Shown here one piece after another: positions 30,501 to 41,439 of a stretch of 64,000 nucleotides of DNA. The stretch covers positions 496,001 through 560,000 of the forward strand of contig OX595996.1 of the NCBI GenBank assembly GCA_951394045.1, in the 5' to 3' direction. Within the stretch, counting starts at the first letter, position 1, and each line of letters begins with the position of its first letter. Both the position numbers and the translations under genes were made by a program. The stretch is from Nitzschia sp. DOCU1. Taxonomy: Eukaryota; Bacillariophyta; Bacillariophyceae; Bacillariales; Bacillariaceae. The notes beneath the pieces are model-generated. The model saw only the letters and a list, made by a program, of their open reading frames with translations, had not been told where the DNA came from and did no database searches.

Positions 30501-31002
30501 GCTGAGTAAGAGGGGTTGTTGCTAAATGACAGTGTCAAAGAGAGACTTTGCTGCAATGTTGTTTGCTATGAAAGTCAATGGCTCGTCGCGATCTTTTGCT
30601 CCACCACCATGGCCTCCCCTCATGGCCGCCGACAGCTTGGTTTTGTCGTAGCCGTCCACGAGAGATCGGCCTGGTTCCATTCGTTTCGTCCAATGACTGG
30701 ATGGACTCGAAAATCTCGTGCAAGGCTAAACAGTACTTAGGTACTATAACCACATACTATCATAAGGTTCTCACCGTTCCGGTCCTCGCGGTCGGCACCA
30801 TCGACCGCTGTGTGCCGGCGGGCTCGCAGGAAGGGGTGCGCGCGCCAAAAAGCCGTTGCCTTTTTCTTCGCGCCATCTTGAATCCACACGGCATGTTTCG
30901 CCTCATCTTTGCTCCATGGAACAACAACAACAACAACTGCATCTCTCATCCAAACAGACCGACTCTTCTTCTTTCCATATCACATCGGAAATTCGCATCA
31001 TC
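30501..31002. promoter_or_regulatory. Divergent promoter region, proteasome alpha1 and acidic-protein gene
   Basis: 502 bp between divergent starts. It contains a CAA-rich stretch (about 30919-30940) that looks like the 5' UTR of the plus-strand gene. No binding site can be named with confidence. Confidence 0.4.
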
Positions 31003-31878
31003 ATGATGGACGACAAGCAAAAATCAATGACTCATAGCATCGGCGATGTTCGTGACTTGGAGACGTGGACGCTTCCCAACAATGCCGTCGCGAGGTCCGA
31101 CTTGGAAGCCGCCATTCAAGCCATAGAGGCGACCTTTCAAGAAGCCTTGGTTGGCGAAAATGAGACTACTCGCCAATATCTCTTAAGCGATATGCAAAAA
31201 TCCTTGGTGCAACACTTGACTCGAATCGTCAAGTCGGTCGATGACCATGAGTTTCAGGATTATGTGGACTTGTATCACCTGGTTATGCCAGATGATGATG
31301 ATGATGATGACGACGACGACGGAGTCGATGAAGAGATTGAATTGGAGCAAGATGAAGGACAAGAATTGGATGAAACTGATCTACTGGATATGAAATCGCT
31401 CCAAGAAGCCAGGGACAAGCGTGCGGAAGTTCGAGCTTTGGCGCAAAGCATCCAAGAGACGCGTGACTCCGTCTTGAAGAATTCCTTGGAGGCCGTCATG
31501 AAGAAGGAGTACACTGCTGCCATGGAAGCTTTGGAGAATCGTCCAGATGTCGATGTGTCTGCTGAAATGAACGAGTCTGCTACACAACAGCAGCAAGCCT
31601 CTCTGAGTGAGTCCTTGCAGGCCTTGTCCAAGTTGTTGAAAGATTCGCAATGGGACGATTTGCCAAAGCAACTTGAGACACTGCAAAATACCATTGAGGT
31701 CATTCAAAAGGAGTCGGATCGGGAACGCCCCATGTCGCAGACGGAAGCTGCTATTATCAGTCGATCGAATAGCGCCGATGATGAGCAGGATTGGGAGGAA
31801 CTCTTGTCGCAGGGTGAAGGAGGGGAAGCGTTGTTGCCTATTGATCGTTTGGCCCGCTTCTTTGAACTATTAGAGTAA
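31003..31878 (+). CDS. Acidic helical protein with poly-Asp tract, unknown function
   Basis: 291 residues from ATCATCATGATGG at 31003; the frame also has an ATG at 30916, but the added residues are Gln/Ser low complexity that I read as 5' UTR. The N-terminal part (about 30-90) is helical. A poly-Asp run (nt 31285-31320) and a Glu/Asp-rich region follow, then a long Ala/Glu/Gln helical stretch with coiled-coil character to the C-terminus (RLARFFELLE). No domain is recognised. The length and composition support a real protein, possibly a complex component. Confidence 0.62.
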   Translation: MMDDKQKSMTHSIGDVRDLETWTLPNNAVARSDLEAAIQAIEATFQEALVGENETTRQYLLSDMQKSLVQHLTRIVKSVDDHEFQDYVDLYHLVMPDDDDDDDDDDGVDEEIELEQDEGQELDETDLLDMKSLQEARDKRAEVRALAQSIQETRDSVLKNSLEAVMKKEYTAAMEALENRPDVDVSAEMNESATQQQQASLSESLQALSKLLKDSQWDDLPKQLETLQNTIEVIQKESDRERPMSQTEAAIISRSNSADDEQDWEELLSQGEGGEALLPIDRLARFFELLE

Positions 31879-32997
31879 AGTGATTGTGGGGGAGAGGGGG
31901 GAAACGGGTGGACATTAGCCACAATTGAAAGTATCACTCAGTTCAACATCCTGACGATAGGGGCGTGCTGGTGAACATGGCTGCCCACTTTTGATTCTAA
32001 AGGCTTGAATTCGACTGATGGTACCACTAGCCATGCTACCACTCCATAAGCTACTAGCTAGCATAGTTTGCTCGGATAGTATGGACTTGTTGTTAGTAAC
32101 AGGTAGGCGTACGCAAAGTGGCTTCCCTCGGAATATCACCTCGGCTACCTAAAATTCTTATGCCCTATACAATAGACTTACTAGCAACGAGGAGAATCGT
32201 ATGCCATGATTCTCCGACCGGTAGAGCTAGTAGAAGCAGCCCGTCTCCGACCCTATTCGTAAGACCTACCGGTAGTACAAGATACTCCTCGCCCTAATAG
32301 CGCTTTTTCAACTGAAGCTCAGCGGCACATTGTCACGTCATTAGCGATTCTCAGAGAAGGATTCTCTCGCGCTTTCTTGTCAATCGCATCACAATATGCT
32401 GCGCTCACAACCTATTATTACAAATGCGAGGAGTCGACATCAAAGTCGGCGTTGGACGTTCGTACGACCGCAACAAAGACATTATTATAAGCTTCTTGCT
32501 CGTTCCGAATAGGCGGAATGCATAGTTAGCGAAATTTGGGACTGCGATGAAAAAACTCGGGGACTAGACGACAAACTAATAACCCTTCGATCGAGACCAA
32601 AGTTATCACCCAAAGGCCGGCGATGATTCACCATTGGTCCCATTATTGCCCTGTTAGGAATGGGCAATACGCAATTTTGGAATTTCAGTGATGTGAGACT
32701 CGCCTCAACTGACTAGATAATTCTGATGACCTTCGCCTTTTGCTTAAATCGTTAATTAACAATTTAGCAACAATCCCAGAAAGTATCCCACGAAACGGGG
32801 CTCACAAAACGGTAAGGCGCTCGTCAAAACAAAACCTCTTCCACCATCAGCAGCCAGCGTAATCTCTGTGTTTCTTCTCTAATCCATCAGTCCTCCATCT
32901 TTCATACGGCAAACGGCATTTTGAGCCATAGTTCTTCTTCCTTCAGTCCCCACTCCCAACCGGACGTTCATTCCATTCTCCATTTGGCAACATAAGA
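31879..32997. other. 1.1-kb intergenic stretch, no gene seen
   Basis: AT-moderate sequence with TAG/CTA-rich patches and no convincing ORF or RNA. The last ~200 bp (CT-rich) are likely the promoter/5' UTR of the next gene. Confidence 0.42.
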
Positions 32998-33696
32998 ATG
33001 ATTCTCATAAGATTTCGAAGGACTAAAAACAACTCAGAGCAGCAACAACATCCCATCGACAACAACATGAAAGTCACATACTCGGAAGAAGAAGAGCAAG
33101 AGATCTTGCGTACGGATGAAACAAAACCCGAAGATGAACGACGCGATGATAAATCTTGTGGCGAAACAACAACGGCGAGCTGCAACAGAACCACCAATAA
33201 GTCGGTAGCCTTTAACCCTCATGTAGGGGTGCGACTCATTGAGAAACACCAAGAACTGTCACCGGAAATCAGAGCCGAGCTTTGGTACACCTTGGAAGAC
33301 TTTCAAAAGATCCAAGGATACACAAGGACCACGCTTTGTCTCCTGAACTCAAATACCCAAATCCCGCCCAACTATGAGGATAGGTTCTGTTTCAGGGGTC
33401 TCGAAGGCCGGACTCGCCGGGCATTGAGGTTCCGAGCCAGGGTACGAAACACAGTCTGGCGCGCCGTGCTTGTCGAGCAGGAGCAACAGGTAGCTGAATG
33501 CCTGAAGGATCCGATGGCGATTGCCGAAGCCTCAAGTTCAGTGTCGTCTTATGCACAAGAGAAAGCCCGCGACGCCGCAATTCGCGACGAGCTCGACGTT
33601 CGGCGACTAAGTGCTGAGGAAGATGCTCTGGTTTCGCAGTCAATGACTGTTTCAATTTTGAATCCTATTGAGCTGTGCCGATGGACCATCTGGTAA
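32998..33696 (+). CDS. Unknown protein with a KSVAF (PP1-docking-like) motif
   Basis: 232 residues from the ATG at 32998; an in-frame ATG at 33067 (AACAACATGAAAG, giving MKVTYSEEEE) is a plausible alternative start. An acidic/polar N-terminus precedes NKSVAFNPHVGVRLIEKHQELSPEIRAELWYTLEDFQKI. KSVAF fits the RVxF docking motif for protein phosphatase 1 ([KR]-x(0,1)-[VI]-x-[FW]). The block with ELWYT and EDF precedes a helical C-terminal region. I recall proteins of this general shape as recurrent in diatoms but cannot name a function. It lies tail-to-tail with the GT61 gene (81 bp between stops). Confidence 0.7.
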   Translation: MILIRFRRTKNNSEQQQHPIDNNMKVTYSEEEEQEILRTDETKPEDERRDDKSCGETTTASCNRTTNKSVAFNPHVGVRLIEKHQELSPEIRAELWYTLEDFQKIQGYTRTTLCLLNSNTQIPPNYEDRFCFRGLEGRTRRALRFRARVRNTVWRAVLVEQEQQVAECLKDPMAIAEASSSVSSYAQEKARDAAIRDELDVRRLSAEEDALVSQSMTVSILNPIELCRWTIW

Positions 33697-33777
33697 CTCC
33701 CGCTACAGACTAGGAAGAATCATAACCAAATAGAAATAGAAAAACGTTTCTGCTCCCGTTTCAATCTCACTCAGCCA

Positions 33778-35070
33778 CTAAACCCTACCTCCCCGACAGC
33801 ATTTCTTCCAGTCGTCCACCAAGCCACCAACCGATTCCCGAATGATATCCGTCGACATGCAGAGACTCGCTGCCCTGGCGCGGAGTCGCTGCCCCATAGT
33901 CATAGCTGCGATTTCCGACTCTGTCGGCCCCTTCCGATCCGATAGGTAGAGGTAAGAATATCCAATGTTCGAGTTTCGCGCAAGACTGCCATAAAAAGAT
34001 GGGATGAGGTACTTTTCTGGAAAGAATTCCAAGAGTTGTGCACATTTAGAAGCGCCTTTCGCTAGAAAGGGGAGCCCGGTCAATTGCGCTCCGTGAGGAC
34101 TTAACAAGATATCGGCGCCATGAAAGAACTGCACCTGCTCGGCGAAGGATTTGTCGTCGAAATATCCGACTGGTATGTGTTGTTGAAGAGAGAGGTTGGC
34201 TAGTCTTTCCACAAGACTCTCAGAATTCAGAAGAGCCCGACCAGTTGCAGGTCGTCGATTTAGAATCGCGATACGAGGAAAATCACATTTGTCGCTGCTG
34301 CGAAAGTCCTCCCCCAAATTCATAGCTGGAGATGACGTTTCTGAGATCCACCTCTGAGTCAACTCATTGAGCTCCTTAACATGCGATATCCAATACCCAC
34401 CGGGTACAGATATGCTTGCGACGGGGACCTGGTCGCCATTGGTTTCCTTAAACTTGGTTCGACTTTGAATCTTGACATCTCCTTCATCTGTCAGCACACT
34501 CAAGAAGCCCTTGAGAAACGGGTTGGAGCACAACTGCGCATGAAAATTTTCTGACATCAGGAGAATTTTTTGTCGCCCTTTTTGGTTTGAGTGATGTTGA
34601 AAATAGGAGTAACACCCATATAATTGCTGCATGGTGTGGGGGAAATGCTTCGACCAAGCCGCAGTTGTCTTGAATTCGCATACGACCGGTCCCGTGCCCA
34701 GAGTAGATGAGATATTGAAGTACCTTGTAATGTTTGCGTAATTTTGAAACAAGCCAGAGATCCTTTGGAGAGGCTGGTGGGGGTTCGGCGTGCAATCCTC
34801 CTTTCCTTTCAGCTGAGTGACCGGTTGATAGTTATTCTTGGGCAGCAAGAACGACGACGACGTTGAGGTGCTGCCTTTCGATATGTTTCGAGGCGGCGTA
34901 GTAGCAGACGCAGTCATCCGCTTGTCATCTGCAGTCGTCTCTTGTATGCTGATATTGTTGATGCCCGTAATCTGTGCAAGCATAGCAGAGTCCTTCCACG
35001 TTGAAATCACCAAGATTGCCATGACGGCTATTATAAGCACGGTCTTTGTGGGCAGTTTCCTTCCAGGCAT
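33778..35070 (-). CDS. GT61-like glycosyltransferase, type II membrane protein
   Basis: 430 residues from the ATG at 35070. I chose this start because MPGRKLPTKT places a short basic cytosolic tail before one membrane helix (VLIIAVMAILVIST, about 11-24), the usual Golgi type II topology. The frame continues upstream without a signal. The lumenal stem is Ser/Thr-rich. The catalytic domain shows GT61 (DUF563) features: RIAILNRRPATGRALLN, FFHGADILLSPHGAQLTGLPFL (the HGA...GAxLTN-like acceptor/donor loop) and LLEFFPEKYLIPSFYGSLA. GT61 members add xylose, arabinose or GlcNAc to glycoproteins or polysaccharides. The substrate here is unknown; protein glycosylation in the Golgi is likely. Confidence 0.8.
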   Translation of the reverse strand: MPGRKLPTKTVLIIAVMAILVISTWKDSAMLAQITGINNISIQETTADDKRMTASATTPPRNISKGSTSTSSSFLLPKNNYQPVTQLKGKEDCTPNPHQPLQRISGLFQNYANITRYFNISSTLGTGPVVCEFKTTAAWSKHFPHTMQQLYGCYSYFQHHSNQKGRQKILLMSENFHAQLCSNPFLKGFLSVLTDEGDVKIQSRTKFKETNGDQVPVASISVPGGYWISHVKELNELTQRWISETSSPAMNLGEDFRSSDKCDFPRIAILNRRPATGRALLNSESLVERLANLSLQQHIPVGYFDDKSFAEQVQFFHGADILLSPHGAQLTGLPFLAKGASKCAQLLEFFPEKYLIPSFYGSLARNSNIGYSYLYLSDRKGPTESEIAAMTMGQRLRARAASLCMSTDIIRESVGGLVDDWKKCCRGGRV

Positions 35071-35593
35071 TTTTGCTTCTTGCACGAGAACTACAGAAGA
35101 CACCATTCCTAGAACAATGAGAAAGGCATTGTATGATTTTGTTGGGCAGGTGGCTATGAGACTATCGGGTACGATAGTCCGAGGGAAAATGATGGGTCCT
35201 GTATGCCTCTTTGTCACCGTACCGTGTATGACGATTTTAGCGGGTGCAAAACGTCGAAGTCGTGTTCTTGCCGGTAGCACCAAAACCCCATTGTGGTTCC
35301 ACGTCCGAAAAAGCCTTGACAGGCCTTTAAGGATATGGCCTCTCGTCCTTCGGTGCGTGCGTCATCCTCCCTTTTCCACGGAACAACACGAAAAGATCCC
35401 ACCGCCGCATCTTATCTCTCTTTTGGATCAAAATGGCGACACATGACACGGCGGGGTTCAGAACGGTCATCATCGAACTCTCGCTTTCATACATGATGCC
35501 ACAAGATCGTCTGCTGCCGATAGTAAAGCAGCCATTACATTCTGCAGCCTGGCTATTATCTTGTGTACCTAGAGCAAAATCCTACTCTACCCG
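35071..35593. promoter_or_regulatory. Divergent spacer between the GT61-like gene and an unknown gene
   Basis: 523 bp between divergent start codons; presumed promoters of both. The stretch next to 35070 stays in frame with the GT61 ORF but adds no signal or domain. Confidence 0.4.
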
Positions 35594-36526
35594 ATGTCGG
35601 ACCACGGCGGGTCGTCGAGTAATCACAGTGAGAGCGACTTTCGTCGCCGTGCTGATTCCGGCGATAACAAGCCCAATAAGTTTGATGCCGATGAATTTCT
35701 CGCCCGTGGGCGAAAAAAGACGGTGCAAAATCTAAAAGCTCTTTTACCAGACGACGGGATTGTGGAATCAGATGATCTGCATTACATTCTTCAATCTGTT
35801 CATGCCCTCATTACCACCAATGAAGAAATTTGGCAGAGATGTCGACCAAATCTTTTTGAAGGAACCGGAATTCTACGCTACGAAGAACTCCGGTGTTCTC
35901 ATGTCGTGGCCAAGAAAGTATCTTGCTTTCACCGTCGAGGGGAAATTCGAGTAGTCTTTCAGCCAGAGGTTGAATCGCGTGTATTTGGAAGTCTGCCGGC
36001 CATGCCACTTACTCTGCAGAGAATTCTCTATTTTGACAATGATTGTTTCTTTGCGGAAGGTCCCACGTTTCCAGACTATCGGCAGTATTTTGAGCAGGCG
36101 ATGGTACTCGAAGATGACGTATTGTCACCGTTTCTTGTGTTGCTAAAGAAGCATCTCGAGTCGATTCACATCTTTTTGGGTAACATTGAATCTTGGCTTG
36201 TCGACGGACACCGGAATGTGGAGTTTCTAGAGGAGTTGTTTGACAAGAAGATTGATCTACCAGCACTGAGAGATCTGGAAGCAGTAGAAGATACGGATAC
36301 TAGTGACTTGATATCCTTGGAAATACCTGAAGAACCAGAAGGCAGGTTGTCGCCCCCCAAAGACGAACCTGATGAGGGGATGATGTCATTCCGAAAAGGA
36401 GAACCGAGGACGCTTTTGAGGCTTCCGTCCAGAGACATCCACAAATTGCATTTCTTGTTGAACTCGGACGCGGAGAAGCAGAAGCTACGCAGATTTGTAG
36501 AGTTTCTCTTGCTCGAATACGAGTAG
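35594..36526 (+). CDS. Unknown 310-residue protein
   Basis: ATG at 35594. The first ~30 residues are Ser/His/Asp-rich and disordered. About 30-215 looks globular, with hydrophobic periodicity (HYILQSVHALITTNEEIWQRC, LPAMPLTLQRILYFDNDCFF and LSPFLVLLKKHLESIHIFLG). An acidic linker and a basic C-terminal helix (EKQKLRRFVEFLLLEYE) follow. No family is recognised. The long unbroken frame with even hydrophobic distribution supports a real gene. Confidence 0.6.
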   Translation: MSDHGGSSSNHSESDFRRRADSGDNKPNKFDADEFLARGRKKTVQNLKALLPDDGIVESDDLHYILQSVHALITTNEEIWQRCRPNLFEGTGILRYEELRCSHVVAKKVSCFHRRGEIRVVFQPEVESRVFGSLPAMPLTLQRILYFDNDCFFAEGPTFPDYRQYFEQAMVLEDDVLSPFLVLLKKHLESIHIFLGNIESWLVDGHRNVEFLEELFDKKIDLPALRDLEAVEDTDTSDLISLEIPEEPEGRLSPPKDEPDEGMMSFRKGEPRTLLRLPSRDIHKLHFLLNSDAEKQKLRRFVEFLLLEYE

Positions 36527-36838
36527 GTATCTCTCAGTGCTGGTAGATCAATCTTCTTGCCAAACAACATTATTTAATCGACCCCGGGAATCATGCAGTC
36601 TCAACCAGCATGGCTTCAATACTCGACGTTATTCGTTGGCAAAGTATATTAGGTGAAAGGCCGCCTGCAGATAAAAGTGCAATGTCTTTCTAATTGTTGA
36701 CTCTATATTCTTATTCTTTTTATGACTTTATTGTACATCGATCTTGTATCTTGTATTTCCGTGTGGTAGCATATCCGTTTATGATATCTCCAGGCGGACC
36801 ACCAGTAGTATGGTCCACCAGATGATAAGAATTCACCT

Positions 36839-38067
36839 TTAAAGGAGAAGAGCTGCAGCAGCTCCAGCAACGGTACTGACAGAGTAAAAGCCCAAAATCT
36901 TGAATTGGTACGAGCCGGAGTTCTTGTCGGAAATCATTTGAACTTCGGCAACAACGGATGCCTTTTGTTCTTCGCCTTTCGCGTCCTCCAAGCGGCGCAA
37001 GTTGCGGCGACCACCCTCAGTATCGCGGAAGTTAACATTCAAAGCAATATATATGGTGCCCATGTCATAAATGGCTTCGGGCACGGACTTCAGGGTGATA
37101 GTCACATCGTCGACAGCGTCGAGAGACTCAGCCGTGGAGGACGACGCAACAAGACTGGCGGGCCATTCGTACTTGAGGGTGCTTAAGCCAGCATCTGAAA
37201 AAACTTTGACGGATGCCGTATCACTCATCCAGACCTTGTAGTACGGCTCGGTACTGTCGGCATAAAGCACAATCGGAGCAGGAGACGAAACGGCTCCACC
37301 CTGGGCGACAAGGGAAAGACCAGTAGCTGGAGACGCCAGTGGGAACAAAGAAGTGGGTGCGGTTTGGTCTACAGCATCAAATGCATTAGTGCTGCCGCTG
37401 CCTCCTGAGTTGAGTGTCTCTGTGGCGGCTGTGCCTTTGCGTTGAACGGTAATGGTGTAACTGCGTTCATACAGAAGAACAGCAGGTAGGGAGGCGGTGT
37501 TTTTGTACATGAGCTTGGCGGCCAAAGTGAAAGTGTAGGTATCGATGCGAGGCATGTTGCCAGTACGGGACAAGGCAAATGTAACGATTCCATTGTCAAT
37601 TGGAGCGACGCTGGTGCTGAATGTAGTACCGGAAGTTGAGTCGGCAACTACAGCAAAGAGATTTTCATTTTCGGTTTCCGTCCATGACCAAACCACCCAA
37701 GCGTTACCCACTGTGTCAGGAGTACCAATGCCAATGTCCGAGTCGAAAACGATTGGCACCGTAAGTGGGAGCCCGGTACCTGCCTCGTATGTAACTTGTG
37801 GGCCCGGATCCACACTGATATCTTTGAGCTATGGCATGGAGACGGCGCCAAGAAGAAGAAAGACAAAGAATGAAACGGGGGGAGGAGGGCAAAGTGAGTC
37901 AGAGTGCGTTGTTACTACACAGAACGCCGAGATACAGTCATTTCGTAGCTAGTAGACAATGAGCTTACCTCGAATCCAACTTGGGCTTGAGCAAGCGGAA
38001 TCTCGGCGATCGTACCCAACAGTACCATAGCCAAGGGGATAACCGTTCCAGAGAAACAAAACTTCAT
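36839..38067 (-). CDS. Secreted surface-type protein, copy A
   Basis: Exons 38067-37969 and 37828-36839, with a 140-bp intron; 362 residues. The signal peptide is encoded almost alone by exon 1 (MKFCFSGTVIPLAMVLLG..., cleavage near AQAQ). The mature part is Thr/Ser/Val/Ala-rich, predicted beta-strand, Cys-free, with no recognised domain. A GGRRNLRRLED segment occurs late in the protein, followed by KNSGSYQFKILGFYSVSTVAGAAAALLL (written here as motif KNSGSYQF at its start): the last ~16 residues are hydrophobic and end at the C-terminus, as in a GPI-attachment signal or tail anchor. Location is therefore probably the cell surface or wall. Exon 2 encodes the same protein as copy C, while the introns differ by indels. 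The function is unknown. Confidence 0.82.
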
Positions 38068-38537
38068 GGTGGTCGTGATAGTGCAAGTTGTGTAGAACAA
38101 GAATGTAGGAACTTTATTTGCTGAGAGCTGTTTGTGTTCTTTCTAACCTTTTGGTTGGAAATTTTATGAGCCTTTGATCAGGGGAAATGTTTGATTGCTG
38201 TTTCAAAAGGCCCTTTGCTTGGACGAAACAGCAGTGCGATCATTCCCAGGTGTTCCCCAATGATGGAGTGGGGGAGTGCCGAAGGGCTGCTTCGGATTCA
38301 AACTATCGAAGAAGTTATAGGTCTTGTTCGGACAAGCTTCCATTTTGTAGACGCTAGAAGTAACGTGTGGCAACGACAATTATGCCAGGCGATCCCTGGA
38401 GGACCATCCCGTCAAATTGTGACGAGAGGAGGCTGCCCCCCCCCGGTCGGTTCGGCATTTGGTTTGGAGATCCCGGGGTCCCTTTCAGAAGTAATTAAGC
38501 CGCTTCGCCTCTGCATTATGCGGTGTGGATCAACATG

Positions 38538-38691
38538 CAGTCATGCCTTTTATGTTCCTCGGCGTGATAGTATCGGCCTTTTGGCTTACCTGGTACGGCG
38601 GAGGTTCGCCCCAACGGCTGCGAGCTGCAAATTTGGGATTGATCGGGCCCAAAGCCTCATTCAGCCGAACTTTTCCTTGAAACTCCTTCAG
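38538..38691 (+). repeat. 5'-flank module, first unit (A1)
   Basis: About 154 bp starting CAGTCATGCCTT, repeated directly at 38821-38972 with a few substitutions, and present once in the flank of C (inverse orientation). A shorter, diverged form is present near B (about 42995-43062). It encodes a short frame on the minus strand (GKVRLNEALGP) that I do not regard as a gene. Confidence 0.8.
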
Positions 38692-38820
38692 AATCATCTT
38701 ATGGCAATCCGATAACAAGAATCGATTGGGGAATGGGCGTTTGAAATCTGCAAAGAGAATCCATCGGATCGCACACCAGTAAGTCGTAGATATCCAAGAA
38801 TGGGTGCTTCTTTGAATTCC

Positions 38821-38972
38821 CAGTCATGCCTTCTATGTTCCTCGGCGTGATAGTATCGGCCTTTTGGCTTACCTGGTACGGCGGAGGTTCGCCCCAACGG
38901 CTGCGAGCTGCAAATTTGGGATTGCTCGGGCCCAAAACCTCATTCAGCCGAACTTTTCCTTGAAACTTCTTC
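38821..38972 (+). repeat. 5'-flank module, second unit (A2)
   Basis: Direct repeat of 38538-38691. The 38-bp piece just before it (GTCGTAGATATCC...) is shared with the flank of copy B at about 42715, so A2 appears to have come from a B-like flank. Confidence 0.8.
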
Positions 38973-41059
38973 TGTTCCATCACTATGGTATGGGCAATTG
39001 ATCCCTTACTACTGTTAGTAGTGCCTCCAGACGCCGCGATTTGATGACCAGTTTGACCGATTCCGCGCGTTTTGTCCCGATGAGAAAAAAATGTGCCGAC
39101 TTTGCCGATCGAGCACGAGGAATTCTTCCACGACTTATTCGACTGGCAGCGTCGGGTTATGGGCCTTTGATGCATGACCGACATGCCGTGGTCATTAAGC
39201 CAGAGTCGAATAAATCATAGATTGGATCCTTTATTTCGCACCACCCCCCCCCCCACGCCGCATCTATCGGCTCAATCGCTCATTCACAATGACATGACAA
39301 TAACCTAGAACTAGTCTCTTCCACATATCCTCCCCACTCAGGATGCCCCTCCCTCTAGTGCTGGGAGGCAAGTCCATTTCTGCTCAAACTCTTCCGGGTC
39401 CTTGTGGTCGACCGGACGAATCGAATCGGACGATGGCGTAGGAGCGTCCGAGCATCGTATAAGAATTTTCAGTACGTGTTATACTGTTATTACTACTTAA
39501 GTATCTGTAGAGGAGATGGATCGGAATAATTACAAGTGCTTAGAACTTACTACTGAGAACTGCCATAGAGGAGAGTCGCTGCGCGCTAAATTTTACGTGT
39601 ATCTCAATCACACAAAAACCACAACCACAATCATCTTGTCATCATCATTATTATTATGGACTGCCATCTTGATAATGTTTGAATGCAAGACGATAAATTG
39701 CTGTGCTTGCAGTGTTTATTAGAAGGGGACAGCCATGTGCATTCGGGCCAATTACTTCCTCCCTGCCAGCTTTCTACTACAAGACCAAAGGCATGAAAGT
39801 TTCTGCCAATGACCACCAATGCCCTGAGTCAAGTCCAGTCAACATAAAAGTTGGCGGCGGGAAATAGTGTTTTGATCTGAAAAACTATTGGGTTATACCG
39901 AAGGTAAGCGTGCTGGGTCACATTCAGTAGTGGGATGAAGGTGGATGGAATCGCTCACCAACTCCTTTACTCACTGGTGCGTTTCTTGTCTTGGCAATTA
40001 TAGGAAGATGCACAAATAACCGTCAAGAATATTGCAGCACCTGACAACAATCACCCAGCAATTGAAGAAGATCAGAAAGACGGTGACCACGACGAAAGTA
40101 GCAGTCCTCATTTGTATTCCTCCAGCACGGAAACGGAAATGCCGCGACAAGCAACAACCAGGGATTGTGCATGTCAAAAAACTGTTCAGCACAATCCCTA
40201 CTTGGGATATTTACAATTTCAAAAGAATTGGAGAGCAATGATAAGGGCGCGAAGGAACGATAAATTCATTGTAAAGGAAGGAATGAACGAATGAAGAACA
40301 AGTAGAAAGACGAATGGGGCAGGAATCAAACAAGGTCAGGTGGTGCTGGTGGAGTCCAGAGAACGATGGACGAGGACGACCACCAGCAGGATTACAACCA
40401 GTAACAATGTACTCTAGCTTTTTGTTTTTACTGGTCGACTAGCTACTAGATTATTCTTAGAATGGAGGCGCAGCTGCCATTAGTACTGCCTATAGGGACG
40501 GACAAGTTTGTTGTCTTGCTTTCTTGCAGTATCGTAGAGGGGGGTGCTTCTTGCACATCGCCGCCGTGCACAAGGAGAAATAGTGGGTGGTTTGCTACTA
40601 GCGGCAGCGGCGGTGACTTTGTAGAAATAGTGGTGCCGACGATTTCATCGTATCATAGCGGCAGCTTCGGCTTGTTCGCGTGAGTCATGTCGTATTCGTG
40701 CCAGTCGTACCAAGCGGCCGGCGGCTGCAAAGGGGAATCCCAAGTCGGTATAATTTGTGTCCCGCCATTGAATATATCATGCGGGGAGTACCTCGAGGAC
40801 TCCAAAAATTCCCATGAGATTTGCTAGGCAAAACTCCGTTCCAGGATCCTTGCAAAATATATGATTTTCTTATATCGTTCGCTGAGTCTACGTCAGAAAT
40901 ATATGTACATGCCTATATGATGCAGGACTATGTAGGAGCCATTGGAGCTGGATGAAACGCTGGGGTGGGGCCTGGCCGACGTGCGTGGTGATTGATTAAG
41001 TCGGATGAATCGACGCTAGGCGCGCAGCAGCCTGTCATCATCCTCTCCTCGCTCCCGCT
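38973..41059. other. 2.1-kb stretch without a supported gene
   Basis: Single-copy sequence between duplication arm A and the segment shared with C. It contains a C-run at about 39243-39255 and TAG/CTA-rich patches. Several frames of 60-70 codons show no protein signature. Confidence 0.4.
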
Positions 41060-41239
41060 GAAAGGAAAGACCCCGCGGCACAGCAACTTGAAGGGTGGGG
41101 TTCGCGAAGAGGAATATGATCCATCACTCCGAGCGCAGACAACGAGAGCGATCCTCGGTTCGTTCTTGCTGTTGTGTTCATCTACCGTAATAGCTTGTTG
41201 TGCAGAGCTCTCTGGTTTGAAAAAGGAAGAAAGATCGCC
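41060..41239 (+). repeat. Segment E, copy next to the assembly gap
   Basis: 180 bp starting GAAAGGAAAGACCCC, nearly identical and in the same orientation to 47466-47648 (which has a ~3-bp insertion in the CCGCCGCGG area). It stops at the N run, so the match probably continues in the gap. Confidence 0.85.
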
Positions 41240-41439
41240 NNNNNNNNNNNNNNNNNNNNNNNNNNNNNNNNNNNNNNNNNNNNNNNNNNNNNNNNNNNNN
41301 NNNNNNNNNNNNNNNNNNNNNNNNNNNNNNNNNNNNNNNNNNNNNNNNNNNNNNNNNNNNNNNNNNNNNNNNNNNNNNNNNNNNNNNNNNNNNNNNNNNN
41401 NNNNNNNNNNNNNNNNNNNNNNNNNNNNNNNNNNNNNNN
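41240..41439. other. Assembly gap of exactly 200 N
   Basis: 200 ambiguous bases. The 3' end of surface-protein copy B should lie within it (its stop codon would fall near 41267 if B had the length of A and C). The round size suggests a placeholder rather than a measured gap. Confidence 0.98.

Larger units (their letters stand above)
36572..38782 (-). repeat. Arm A of a ~2.2-kb inverted segmental duplication
   Basis: Near-identical to the reverse complement of 47762-49973, covering the surface-protein gene, its intron, about 700 bp of 5' flank and about 270 bp of 3' flank. The left limit is seen where TTAATCGACCCC stops matching. The right limit is just after GCACACCAGTAA. Confidence 0.9.

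Noticed and set aside
38191..38715. 174-codon frame repeated at 47830-48357 (opposite strand)
   Set aside because: It recurs only because the flank is duplicated; it has frame-disrupting differences in the B flank, no domain, and lies in the presumed promoter.
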